Assembly: GCA_014894395.1 (NCBI GenBank)
Contig: JADBLO010000117.1
Location: 1-46,359, forward strand
Reading direction: 5' to 3'
Source of the DNA: Thermoplasmata archaeon
Lineage (GTDB): Archaea; Thermoplasmatota; E2; DHVEG-1
DNA: 46,359 nt
The notes beneath the pieces were generated by a model. It searched no databases. It was not told the DNA's origin and was given only the letters and a program-made list of their open reading frames with translations. Positions within the stretch are counted from its first letter, which is position 1. Each line of letters starts with the position of its first letter. The position numbers and the translations under genes were made by a program. Shown piece by piece: positions 16,020-24,734 of this stretch.

Positions 16020-17393
16020 TTAATGTTTGTGAATGAAAAAAAATAATAATAAAATACCATTGATTTTCTGTGTAAATATCAGTGCATTATCAGCCCATAC
16101 AGAATTATTCATACGAATATACCCAAAGCCGAAAAAGAAAATTGGTAGTGTAATAGCGATTTCTTCACCTGGTAATAGTGGTCTTGTTACGCCAACAATT
16201 TCCCTTGTACAAAAAAGAAATCCACCTTTTAATGTTAACAAACTTTGAACATTTAATGCAGTGGTTGAACCTACGTTCTTGATAGAAATTAAGAATTTAA
16301 ATGTTCCTGGGACAAGATTAATAGTGAGATTAGTCATGCCATAGGGCAGCATTAAGGGATAATGGTCTTGATTAGTTCCACCTGAGATATTATAGGGGCT
16401 GTCTCCGATACCATCCTGTGTTACATCGGTTCCATTATAGTCACTCCAATAATTCCCTCCTGATGGGTAACCATTGTCCCACTGATTCAATGAAACATCT
16501 TCAACTTGCTTTGTATTATTAAAAAAATTATTATGATAAAAATGATTATTTTTAGTATTAGTGGTAGTTCTGATTCCAAATGAATTATTGAAAATATCAT
16601 TATTTATGAAAGAATTATTCTCACCGAACCAGATATCTATACCATGATAAACTTGTTGATTTGAAATAGTATTTTCTTCAATAATATTAAATTGTGCTTT
16701 ATAATCAAATAGAATCCCATTATAGAAGTTTGCTGAAATGATATTATTAATGATGGAATTATTATTTCCGCTCATACGAATTCCGGCATCTCTATTGGAA
16801 CTAATATGATTAGAAATAAGTGTATTATGCCCAGCTGTTGCTAATTGTATACCACTCCCATTATTATTTAAAATAAAATTATCTTTTATAGTTGTATTAG
16901 TGCCAAATAATATATAAACTCCCGTATCTCCATTATCCGAAATAATGTTGTTTTGGATGGAATCATTATTCGAAGATACTACTAGGCCTCCAGAATTAAT
17001 ACCACTTCCACTATGGATAATTTTAAATCCGTTAATGGAAATGCTATCAGACCGGAGATTAACTACGTAGCCCGTGCCGTTTCCATCTATGATTGTTGTA
17101 TTCCGGTCTTCACCAATGAGTTGTATTTTTTTATTAACGACGATATTTTCAAAATATGGTGATGAATCATCATAAACAAACACGGTATCACCATCACTTG
17201 CGTCATCTATCGCATCCTGAATCTTCGTATAGTTCCCTGGACCACTCCCACCAACATACAACCAATTCCCTCTTGCTGCTGGTTGAGATGATTTCCCTAT
17301 ATCTTGTGCAATAGATGGAATGATACCTGTCGCAACGAACAAGAGAATAACAGAAACAGTTAAACCTTTCCCAATCAGAGGATATTTCTTCAT
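16020..17393 (-). CDS. Secreted NosD-like right-handed beta-helix protein
   Basis: A 457-residue surface protein with a signal peptide (about 1-30, ending SIAQ), then the common archaeal start WLYVGGSGPGNYTKIQDAID, leading to a parallel beta-helix of N-rich repeats (NNSIINNIISANFYNG-type turns, residues about 85-330). A C-terminal beta domain (about 350-440) is followed by a short hydrophobic end. Proteins of this type are extracellular and bind or modify polysaccharides. A TATA-like box (GATTTAAATAAC on the minus strand) lies about 40 bases before the ATG with AGGAA close by. It is exactly enclosed by the two tRNA 3' fragments. Confidence 0.85.
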   Translation of the reverse strand: MKKYPLIGKGLTVSVILLFVATGIIPSIAQDIGKSSQPAARGNWLYVGGSGPGNYTKIQDAIDDASDGDTVFVYDDSSPYFENIVVNKKIQLIGEDRNTTIIDGNGTGYVVNLRSDSISINGFKIIHSGSGINSGGLVVSSNNDSIQNNIISDNGDTGVYILFGTNTTIKDNFILNNNGSGIQLATAGHNTLISNHISSNRDAGIRMSGNNNSIINNIISANFYNGILFDYKAQFNIIEENTISNQQVYHGIDIWFGENNSFINNDIFNNSFGIRTTTNTKNNHFYHNNFFNNTKQVEDVSLNQWDNGYPSGGNYWSDYNGTDVTQDGIGDSPYNISGGTNQDHYPLMLPYGMTNLTINLVPGTFKFLISIKNVGSTTALNVQSLLTLKGGFLFCTREIVGVTRPLLPGEEIAITLPIFFFGFGYIRMNNSVWADNALIFTQKINGILLLFFFIHKH

Positions 17394-17461
17394 CTGTTTC
17401 CTGCCCCTATAGATAAGAACAATCCCTCGTTATTTAAATCTTTGTCAAGTGGAAAAAAGTG

Positions 17462-17484
17462 CAGGGGAAGGGATTTGAACCCCT
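17462..17484 (-). repeat. tRNA 3'-end fragment, copy 2 (possible att site)
   Basis: Minus strand reads a T-arm and a full acceptor strand with discriminator (CCCCTGCA). The matching 5' acceptor GCAGGGG is not found within 100 bases on the expected side, so this is only a 3' fragment. It is identical over 23 bases to 15912-15934. Confidence 0.65.
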
Positions 17485-17530
17485 GGACGTATACGTAAAA
17501 AAGGGTCCCATTAAAATGAGGCTTTGAAGG

Positions 17531-17594
17531 AGTGTTAACTTACCCCAGATTAAGCCAACAGATAGCAATATAGGTCGAAATCAGGGGTTTTAAC
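17531..17594 (+). repeat. 64-base direct repeat block, copy 1
   Basis: AGTGTTAACTTACCCCAGAT at one end and GGTCGAAATCAGGGGTTTTA at the other can fold back (CCCCAGAT against ATCAGGGG, one mismatch). An 85%-like copy lies at 21143-21207 in the same orientation. The interval between copies holds one intact gene, a zinc-protein gene, a recombinase pseudogene and an interrupted surface gene. Confidence 0.7.
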
Positions 17595-17700
17595 CAAGAC
17601 TTCTAAGTTAATAGAAATAGAAGAAAAATAAAGAGTATACGGTAATGAAAAGGGGGGAATAAGAAATACTTTTATCTAAGTTAGTCATTTAGAAGTCAAA

Positions 17701-18606
17701 ATGAAGTCCATTCGTACATTCATCCTTTGCTTAGCAATAATATTATTAATTCAATCATCAGTATCCTCGAAAGAAATACACTTTTGGGATTTAGAAAACA
17801 CTACAGATTTAAAAATTATTGTGTTTAATGAGAGTAAAGCGATATTCCAAGAAAAGATGGAAATTAGTAACAATTTGAATGAGTCCGTTGAAATTAATGC
17901 ATGGTTTCCATTGACATGGCCCTACGATGTCAATGTTACCGAATATAGTGTATATCCATATCAAGAATGGAAAAAAATTCCTGAGAACATAATTGAGTAT
18001 GTTAATGCGAGTATAGTTGAGGAACAATATCAAATGATGGGCATTGTGCTTCCTCAAAATTATTTAACATCGATTAAATCATATCCATTAATACCTGGAA
18101 TTCTTTTTGAAGGAAAACTTGAAATCGGTGAAAAAACTGGATTGGGGACGAGGACAAGCAATCCTACAGGACTAATATCGAAAATAAATGGAACGTATTC
18201 ACTATATACAGAAGCGGTTACCGAAGGTAGAGTGAATTCTATTACCATTAAAATACCTCGAAAAGTAAATCAATTTTGGTTTTTTTCTGCTGACTTAAAG
18301 ACACAGAATATAAGTCCATTATTTTCAGAGGAGCCCTTCGACCCAGAATACAAAATATATAGTTGGGACAAAGATTTTTTAATGAAACATTTTGAGGATT
18401 TAAACAGAAATCTTACTGCGAATAAAATGGTAATAAATTATTCATATGTTATATCGCCTTATGAGATATCCATTGCTACAGTATTATTTATAGGTCAAGG
18501 AATACTGTGGATTTTAGTAGGAATTTTTATTCAGAGAACTATTGATAGAAAATTCCCTGCAAAGGAAAAAAACAAGAGTAATAACAAAAGAAATAAAAAA
18601 AAATAA
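17701..18606 (+). CDS. Membrane-anchored extracellular protein of unknown function
   Basis: A 301-residue protein with a signal peptide (about 1-23), an extracellular beta-rich domain with N-glycosylation-like sites, one C-terminal transmembrane helix (about 258-280) and a strongly basic cytoplasmic tail (RTIDRKFPAKEKNKSNNKRN). I do not recognise the family. A TATA-like box at 17668-17676 suggests a leaderless transcript. The leader-peptide ORF begins two bases after its stop. Confidence 0.7.
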   Translation: MKSIRTFILCLAIILLIQSSVSSKEIHFWDLENTTDLKIIVFNESKAIFQEKMEISNNLNESVEINAWFPLTWPYDVNVTEYSVYPYQEWKKIPENIIEYVNASIVEEQYQMMGIVLPQNYLTSIKSYPLIPGILFEGKLEIGEKTGLGTRTSNPTGLISKINGTYSLYTEAVTEGRVNSITIKIPRKVNQFWFFSADLKTQNISPLFSEEPFDPEYKIYSWDKDFLMKHFEDLNRNLTANKMVINYSYVISPYEISIATVLFIGQGILWILVGIFIQRTIDRKFPAKEKNKSNNKRNKKK

Positions 18607-18607
18607 G

Positions 18608-18655
18608 ATGAAAACGATGTTTCAGACCTTTTTGTTGGGGGCGGAGGAAAACTAA
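18608..18655 (+). CDS. 15-residue leader peptide ORF, copy 2
   Basis: MKTMFQTFLLGAEEN followed by TAA, which overlaps the next ATG (TAATG). Its first 21 bases are identical to copy 1 at 9169. The differences between the copies are substitutions only, with two silent ones, so length and frame are kept. GGAGG inside it serves the downstream zinc-protein gene. Confidence 0.45.
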   Translation: MKTMFQTFLLGAEEN

Positions 18656-19008
18656 TGAAGAAAGTAGAATTGCGATTGAAAAAGGTGCAATACCCTGGTA
18701 GTACTTCTTTGTCGAATACTTCAGAAATAGAAATCGGAAAAGTATACCAATACAGCCGTTGGTATGAACGTGGCAGAGTTGTTTGGGGAAAGAAAGTCCC
18801 TGACACCCTCTGTCGATGCTGTAATAGAATATTTAATCTTGGAGGGAGTAGCAAATGGAGTTTGTGTGAAGACTGCTTGTTTAAGTTTCATTTTTGGTAT
18901 CTAAGGGAAAAAGGGCATTTTCATGGGGAAAAGGGACCAAATGGGGCAACTTTTACGAAATTCACAAAAACGAATATTGAACTTTTTCTTCTTATGATGA
19001 AAAGGTGA
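18655..19008 (+). CDS. Small zinc-finger protein upstream of recombinase
   Basis: A 117-residue basic protein with CRCC at about residues 53-56 and CEDC at 71-74, a treble-clef or ribbon-like zinc site, followed by an aromatic helix (FKFHFWYLREKGHFHG). Its start overlaps the leader-peptide stop and its GGAGG lies inside that leader. The recombinase copy 3 begins eight bases after its stop, with GGTGAG at its end serving as ribosome-binding site. It matches the order leader, zinc protein(s), recombinase also seen at 9.2-10.5 kb. It may be a DNA-binding partner for the HTH-less recombinase (inference). Confidence 0.65.
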   Translation: MKKVELRLKKVQYPGSTSLSNTSEIEIGKVYQYSRWYERGRVVWGKKVPDTLCRCCNRIFNLGGSSKWSLCEDCLFKFHFWYLREKGHFHGEKGPNGATFTKFTKTNIELFLLMMKR

Positions 19009-19016
19009 GATAAAAG

Positions 19017-19521
19017 ATGATGGTAGCATTATACGTGCGTGTTTCTACTCAGGAACAAAACCCAGACATGCAGAAGAAGGCATTGCTTGAGAAAGCGGAA
19101 AGGGAAGGATAGGACTATGAACTCTTCATGGAGAAGGAATCCTCACGGAGGACGAGACCCATAAAATATGACCTTTACCAGCGGCTTCTTCGGAAAGAGT
19201 TCGATGCTGTGGTCGTGTGGAAAATAGACCGATGGGCACGGAGCACCCAGGAATTGAGCCGGGAGGTCACCACGCCGTTCAATAAAGGCGTGAAGTCTCA
19301 GCTCATTGACCGATAATATCGACCTGTCCAGTGCCTCTGGCACGCTTCAATTCAACATTATATCAGCGTTCGCCCGGTTTGAGCGTGGTATCATCTCAGA
19401 AAGAACGAAAGAGGGCTTAAAGGGTAAGAAAAATGTGGGTAAACGAGGAAAAGACAAGGGTCGTAGAAAGCGGTCTGGTTACTATTTGAGGTGGGGTAAA
19501 AAAGAAAAACAAATGATGTAA
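19017..19521 (+). pseudogene. Small serine recombinase, copy 3 (nonsense and frameshift)
   Basis: Starting MMVALYVRVSTQEQNPDMQK, it is close to copy 2 throughout. A TAG at 19110-19112 replaces the Trp codon of GWD, and one extra base near 19298 shifts the frame just before LTDNIDLSSASG; the remaining part continues to TAA at 19519-19521. Two independent lesions show it is dead. Confidence 0.85.
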
Positions 19522-19540
19522 ACATCGGCTGCTGCTGACC

Positions 19541-21007
19541 TTAAATTATTTTACGTTTCCAGAACAAGACTGCTGCTATTGAACATACCACCAGGATTAA
19601 TTCAAAACCAGGGGTTTTATTTTCTGCACCGTTATCCTTTTCTGGTTTCGATGATGTATCGTTGGTATTTGTGTTTTTGGTTTGCTCACCTGGATATGTA
19701 ATGTTGGTGAAGGATAGTTCCCCCGTGGTTTTCATATATATCTCCTGATTGTTCAATGTATTTTGGGAATGTTTGTTATCGCTCCAGAGTAAAAATAGTT
19801 CATTGTTGTACTGGTATAATTTTGGTTGTTTAGACTCCGAACCATCCAAATCCGATAATCTGCTGAATGCAGGGCCTGTGCTACTGTCTCCATAGTATTT
19901 AATTTCGTATAACTCAAGGATTTGATTTTCAAAACTGCTTTCTACGATGACATGGAAAGTCCCGTCTTTGATTTTTGAACCGCATATTTGCGTCGTAATC
20001 CACTGGTGTCCTTCAGCATAAAATGTAGTCCCCGTCTTAGAATATATCTTGTTGAGATTTGCATCGAGGATGTAATAATCATAGAAGTCTCTATAACTCG
20101 GGATACCTTCAGGGTTTGTATCGGTTTTTCCACAGCCGATGAAATAGATTTTTCCATCCGCTCCAATGTCAAGCATCGCAGTTGGGGGAACCAGTAAGTT
20201 GTTGTAATCCATCATTTTCTTCTGAGCGGAGAACGTGCCGTCGGATAGAATTTTTATCAAATAAGAATCAATGTACTCCCCTGTCGATGTTTTGTTCATC
20301 CAAAAAAAGAACAGGTTGTGATTGCTATCGAAAACATACGAGACGATAGACGGTGGATTCATACTTTCTTCATCGTTTAGGGAAATAACCTTTTTGGGAG
20401 GCGACAAGAGCGTCCCGCCCCTGGTCAACTTTGCATAACATAGGGATTTCTCGCTCCATCTTGCTTCTCGGTCAGAGCCTTTCGAGTCAATCCAAAAGCA
20501 TATGATATTCCCTTCGTCATTGAAGTCAACCATTGGATACAAAGAATAGCGGGCGTCGTCATCTGAAATGAATGAGAGATTCCTCGTAATGTTGCCAGAA
20601 TAATCAAGCCCTAACTAGCAGACTTCCGTTGACGAAGGTTCGGCTTTTTTAAAACTCCCAAAACAATAGGTGGTTTGTTCGTCGTGCAAAAACGAATAGA
20701 AACTGCCATCGTAGATACTGAATATCGGTCCTGGCACATCCGTTGGCCATCTGAGAAACGCTTTTCCATCTATAATGGTGTAACCTGTTTGGTTTATCAT
20801 CGTATATTTCTCCTGGTCTCTTCCTCCATCCCAGAAAATTATACAATAATTGCCTGAGGTATTGGTGTAAAAATCCCTGATTGTAAAACCTGCTCCGGCA
20901 CTGCTGTAAGTCAGGCGTACATCGTCAGACCAGCCATTCGGATATGCAGCAACAAAGTTAGATGCCAATAATGTAAAAGCAATAAAGATTAGGAATATAT
21001 TTCTCAT
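19541..21007 (-). pseudogene. PGF-CTERM-like surface protein interrupted by one amber codon
   Basis: One continuous minus-strand frame broken only by TAG at 20617-20615 (codon 131). The N-terminal part starts MRNIFLIFIAFTLLASNFVA, a signal peptide, with GGAGG six bases before the ATG at 21007. The C-terminal part is beta-rich, propeller-like (FWIDSKGSDREA, LFLLWSDNK), with a Thr/Asn-rich linker and the ending TPGFELILVVCSIAAVLFWK plus RKII, which fits the PGF-CTERM archaeosortase sorting signal. No frameshift is needed. It is a recent pseudogene, a sequencing error or a suppressed stop; TAG ends other intact genes here, so recoding is unlikely. Confidence 0.75.
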
Positions 21008-21142
21008 ACAGTCCTCCACATGCTTGCGAATAAAGGATGATGCAATTTATATTTTTCCCAACCAGAATCAATGTGTAACGCCCAGGAGTGAACTTCAATA
21101 TAAACAAATGGATGTTTATTTACTAAACGAGGGTTTGGCAAC

Positions 21143-21207
21143 AGTGTTAACTTACCCCAGATAAAACCAACAGGAGAAAAGCATAGGTCGAAATCAGGGG
21201 TTTTAAC
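21143..21207 (+). repeat. 64-base direct repeat block, copy 2
   Basis: Second copy of the block at 17531-17594, same orientation, one extra base, conserved ends and a variable middle. Both copies are followed by GTTAATAG within 20 bases. It lies between the interrupted surface gene and the STAND-type gene. Confidence 0.7.
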
Positions 21208-21256
21208 ACTATGTTAATAGTTATAATTGTGAAAAATGTAAACTGGCAAGTATGAA

Positions 21257-23773
21257 TTATCCTACCAACGTTTTGAAATCATCATTATTCCATAACCATT
21301 TGAAATCTTCATCTATTTTTGCTTTTTCTTTGTTCATTTTATCAAGTTCGATTGCTTTTGACAAACATTTCAAAGCATTTTCCTTTTCATTTTTATAGGA
21401 ATGAACAATTGCTTTGTGATACCACGCTTTGGCATATTTTGGATTTATCTTCAATGCCGTATCGTAGCATTCCAAAGCCTCTTCATACGTACCCACCTCT
21501 TGTAACAATATTCCTTTGTTATACATTGCCTTGGAATTGGTTGGATTTATCTTCAATGCCTCATTAAGATATACCAAAGCCTCTTCATACTTACCCATCT
21601 CCAGTAAGATTATTCCTTTGTTATCTAATGCATTGTCATTTACGGGGTTTATTTTTAATGCATCATTCAGACATGCCAAGGCTTCTTCATACTGTCTAAG
21701 ACCACATAACAATAATCCCTTACTACTCAATGCTTTATCATTTTCTGGATTAATCTCCAATGCTTTATCATAGCATTCCAAAGCCTCTTTATATTTACCC
21801 ATCTCTTCCAAATAGCAACCTTTGTTATGCATTGCTATATCATCGTTTGGGTTAATCTTCAGTATTTTATCAAGCCATTTTAAAGCCTCTTTATACTTAC
21901 CTGTTTCTCCCAAAGCAATTCCTTTATTGAACCATGCTAAGGAATCATCTGGCTTAATCTTCAAGGCTTTTTCAAGGCATTCCATGGCATCAACATATTT
22001 GCTCATTTTATTAAGTGCTATCCCCTTATTTATTAATGCAAGGGCATCATCCGGTTTTATCTCAAGTGCCTTATCGAAGCATTCTACGGCTTCTGTATGT
22101 TGACCTATATTTGAAAGGGAGGTCCCTTTATTGACCCAGATGCCAAAATCTTCTGGATTGATTCCAATACATATATCGAATGATTTAATGGCGTACTGAT
22201 AGAATTTCTTCATTTTTATCTTGCAACCAGAGAAAGTTAGATAATGACCAAAATCTAAAAAAAATTCATAATATTTTTTTCGTTCCTCAGTTTTCTTTTC
22301 ATTGATTTTTTCGAATATTTTATTTATCTCTTCAAACCTATCTGCCGTAGTTCGTTCGAGGATTTTTTCAGATAAAAAAGGATGAATTGAAGATAACGTG
22401 AATTCTCTAACAACGACAATATTTTTATTTTTCAATCCATCAATTATGAAAGGAATTTCAGGAGAATCATAAATCTCATTGAATAATCCAAGAGGATAAT
22501 CTAAACCTACAGATGATAACACAAAAATCGGATATGAAACAGATTGTTCTTCCGGACTTAAAACATCCCATACATCACGGTATAAACACTCAAGACTTTC
22601 TACCCCCTCAGTAACTAAATACGTTAAGATGGGGAAAATATTATTACTAATTTCTAACAACCTTTTATTTCCACCGAATTTATCGAGATAATCAATTCCT
22701 TCCCTCTCACTTAATTCCAATTTCAATTCGTTGAAATTATATCCCTTTACACTCCTATTCTTATTCACCCAGACAATATCTTGTTCAGCCATGATAATTC
22801 TAATATCACTCCTCAAGTTTCCTATCAAATCAAAATATTTATCATGCTTGGCGGCTTCATCAATTACAACAAGTTTTTTCCCCTCGGTTCTTCCAAAGAG
22901 CTCTCTTGATTTTTGGCTGTCGATATCTTCTTTGGTAAAGAAAATCTTCCACCCCTCTAAATATAACCTATAACATAACCTCATTAAAAGGACAGATTTT
23001 CCTGAAGCACTCATACCTAGAATCAGAACATTTTTTCCATTGTCAATAGTTTTAATTACTTCGTTTTCTAAAGTTCGCTCTATTGTTCCTTGGTTTTTTA
23101 TTACGCAAACTAATTCCTCAGGTGTTAACTTTATGGTCCTTCTAAAATTCTTAAATACTGATTTAAAATCGATTTTTTGAGATTCCGTCAATATCTCATA
23201 GAAGCTTCTAATTCCGCACTTTCTTACTTCGTCTAAGATTTCCTTATGTTGTGCCTCCATATCTTTTTTAATTTCCTCAGTAAGAACTTGACCAAGCAAC
23301 TCTTTGAAATCATCAGATTCAATAGAGTTTTTCACAATATCAATGAGGAACAATTTGATTTCCGGGTCATCCTTGAACTTATTGCAGACAGCGGTAGCGA
23401 TAGCATTAAGTTCATCTGGAGCTATTTTCAAAATATAATCAGCAGCCTCCTTGTCAGTGATGTCTTTTTTCCCTGTCGATTTCATTATGTGTTTTTTGAT
23501 TTCATCCCAGACGGTGCCGAAAATCGCTTCATTCGCAAGTCCTATACCACCCCAAGATGCTATTGACAATGCCAATGCGGGTCCACCTATTGCTAATGCT
23601 GCTATTGTTCCTGCCCCAATAGATAAAATTAAACCAGTTGTTAATGCAAGACCATTCTTTCGTTCCTTTAATAATTCTTTAAGATTATTTGATTGAATCC
23701 AATCCCTGAGTCTTTTAATACTACAATTTAATTCATTAGATGCAGGTTGGTTGTTCTTAGAGTCACATCCCAT
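21257..23773 (-). CDS. STAND-like P-loop NTPase with TPR repeats
   Basis: An 838-residue protein. Residues about 41-85 are a glycine-rich hydrophobic region that could insert in a membrane. A helical segment follows, then a P-loop NTPase (Walker A GMSASGKSV at 253-261, Walker B LVVIDEA at 301-307) and a helical region, then about nine TPR units from about 510 to 815 (each like AMYNKGILLQEVGTYEEALE). Effector, STAND NTPase and superstructure-forming repeats in this order is the layout of Avs-like/NLR immune proteins, where the repeats sense a phage protein. It stands alone between repeat block 2 and a recombinase fragment. A signalling role outside defence is possible. Confidence 0.75.
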   Translation of the reverse strand: MGCDSKNNQPASNELNCSIKRLRDWIQSNNLKELLKERKNGLALTTGLILSIGAGTIAALAIGGPALALSIASWGGIGLANEAIFGTVWDEIKKHIMKSTGKKDITDKEAADYILKIAPDELNAIATAVCNKFKDDPEIKLFLIDIVKNSIESDDFKELLGQVLTEEIKKDMEAQHKEILDEVRKCGIRSFYEILTESQKIDFKSVFKNFRRTIKLTPEELVCVIKNQGTIERTLENEVIKTIDNGKNVLILGMSASGKSVLLMRLCYRLYLEGWKIFFTKEDIDSQKSRELFGRTEGKKLVVIDEAAKHDKYFDLIGNLRSDIRIIMAEQDIVWVNKNRSVKGYNFNELKLELSEREGIDYLDKFGGNKRLLEISNNIFPILTYLVTEGVESLECLYRDVWDVLSPEEQSVSYPIFVLSSVGLDYPLGLFNEIYDSPEIPFIIDGLKNKNIVVVREFTLSSIHPFLSEKILERTTADRFEEINKIFEKINEKKTEERKKYYEFFLDFGHYLTFSGCKIKMKKFYQYAIKSFDICIGINPEDFGIWVNKGTSLSNIGQHTEAVECFDKALEIKPDDALALINKGIALNKMSKYVDAMECLEKALKIKPDDSLAWFNKGIALGETGKYKEALKWLDKILKINPNDDIAMHNKGCYLEEMGKYKEALECYDKALEINPENDKALSSKGLLLCGLRQYEEALACLNDALKINPVNDNALDNKGIILLEMGKYEEALVYLNEALKINPTNSKAMYNKGILLQEVGTYEEALECYDTALKINPKYAKAWYHKAIVHSYKNEKENALKCLSKAIELDKMNKEKAKIDEDFKWLWNNDDFKTLVG

Positions 23774-24224
23774 AATAAATCATGTTTGTAACAGATATTA
23801 GTCTAATAATTGTTTCCATAAAGATTAAAGTCGTAACGAGTTATAATGAAAGGTTCCCAAGCGTAAATTCCAGTTCTACATGTTCTTTGTGATGGCGGAG
23901 TTCGAACGGTCTTTGATATCAGAAAGAACCCGAGAAGGGTTGAAACATGCAAAAAATGTAGGAAAGTGGGGCCATGATAAAGGAAGACGGAGGCGGTCTG
24001 GGTACTATCAGAAATTGGTAATCAAATCATATGTAAATTTGTAAATTATCTTCCTTTTGTTAATCTCCATTTTTAATTTATCAATATTTTCTCCAATACT
24101 CTTTTTGAGATAAATAAAATCGAGTTTTCCGTTTGGTTTTTCCATTGATTCGCTAAGATAATTCCATCTTGGTTTAGCAAAACAATTTTATAAGAAAATT
24201 CAGTTATAGTATATTGATGGAACT
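23774..24224. other. Intergenic region with recombinase fragment
   Basis: Apart from the recombinase fragment (23868-24044), the minus strand has a short open stretch at 24008-24145 (45 codons, MEKPNGKLDFIYLKKS...) with protein-like composition and an open but start-less extension upstream; it may be a gene remnant. An A/T box (TTTTATAAG) at 24186-24194 serves the gene at 24225. Confidence 0.45.
23868..24044 (+). pseudogene. Serine recombinase C-terminal fragment, copy 4
   Basis: The open frame reads FQFYMFFVMAEFERSLISER and continues through TREGLKHAKNVGKWG to RRRRSGYYQK. It aligns with the end of copy 2 (AQFERDIISERTKEGLKGKK, RRRKSGYYQR) but is more divergent, so it is an older insertion. 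The catalytic N-terminus is absent. Confidence 0.7.
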
Positions 24225-24629
24225 ATGAAAAAAATCAATCGCCTTGATAAGAGGTTTTTAGAGCAGTTTCTATCAACACCGCTCGTTAGAGACAAGTTAT
24301 TAAAAATACAGGAAGAGATTGGGATAGAAACGTTGAGCAGAGCATGTGCATGGTGTAAAAAAACGGTGGCAGAAGATGAACCTGTGTATATGCTACCTCT
24401 GTCCAGTAAAATAGATTTATCAAATTTGCATGGGTTGTACATCCCATTGACTTTATTCTCTGGTGAAATTTTAATTGCTCTTGTTCCTACAAAAGATTCT
24501 GATGCATGGAAGAATGGAAAGCATTTAATGTTGATGGCATGCTGCGAAGAATGTTTAGAACAGATGGAAACTGCACTTAAAAACGACATTCAAACATTTG
24601 CCTATATGGATGAGGCAAGTAAAAGATAG
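24225..24629 (+). CDS. Small zinc-binding hypothetical protein
   Basis: A 134-residue protein with CAWCKK at about residues 41-46 and CCEEC at about 106-110, likely a split zinc site around a beta-rich middle (MLPLSSKIDLSN, FSGEILIALVPTK). A helical N-terminus (LDKRFLEQFLSTPLVRDKLL) precedes it. The TATA-like box at 24186-24194 is about 35 bases upstream. No family recognised. Confidence 0.65.
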   Translation: MKKINRLDKRFLEQFLSTPLVRDKLLKIQEEIGIETLSRACAWCKKTVAEDEPVYMLPLSSKIDLSNLHGLYIPLTLFSGEILIALVPTKDSDAWKNGKHLMLMACCEECLEQMETALKNDIQTFAYMDEASKR

Positions 24630-24734
24630 AATGGAATATGGATGACTCTCTGAAGTGAACCTTCTTAATAAAATGACTAACGTTTTTCATTAGAACTACC
24701 ATAATTTTATAAGATTGTTATTAATTTCAATAGT

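Larger units (their letters stand above)
17394..17700. other. Intergenic region with tRNA fragment, repeat block and two promoters
   Basis: It holds the minus-strand promoter of the beta-helix gene (about 17428-17440), the tRNA 3' fragment (17462-17484), the first copy of the 64-base block (17531-17594) and the plus-strand TATA-like box ACTTTTATC at 17668-17676 for the gene at 17701. No ORF. Confidence 0.6.

Noticed and set aside
17394-17560. Complete tRNA gene on the minus strand
   Set aside because: T-arm and acceptor 3' strand are present, but no matching 5' acceptor, D-arm or anticodon arm can be found in the expected interval.
19110-20617. Pyrrolysine or other recoding at in-frame TAG codons
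   Set aside because: TAG ends several intact genes in the window (for example at 5126, 12597 and 13657), and the recombinase copy with TAG also has a frameshift.
21319-23696. Plus-strand frames opposite the TPR protein
   Set aside because: They mirror the repetitive minus-strand TPR gene and have no ribosome-binding sites or promoters of their own.
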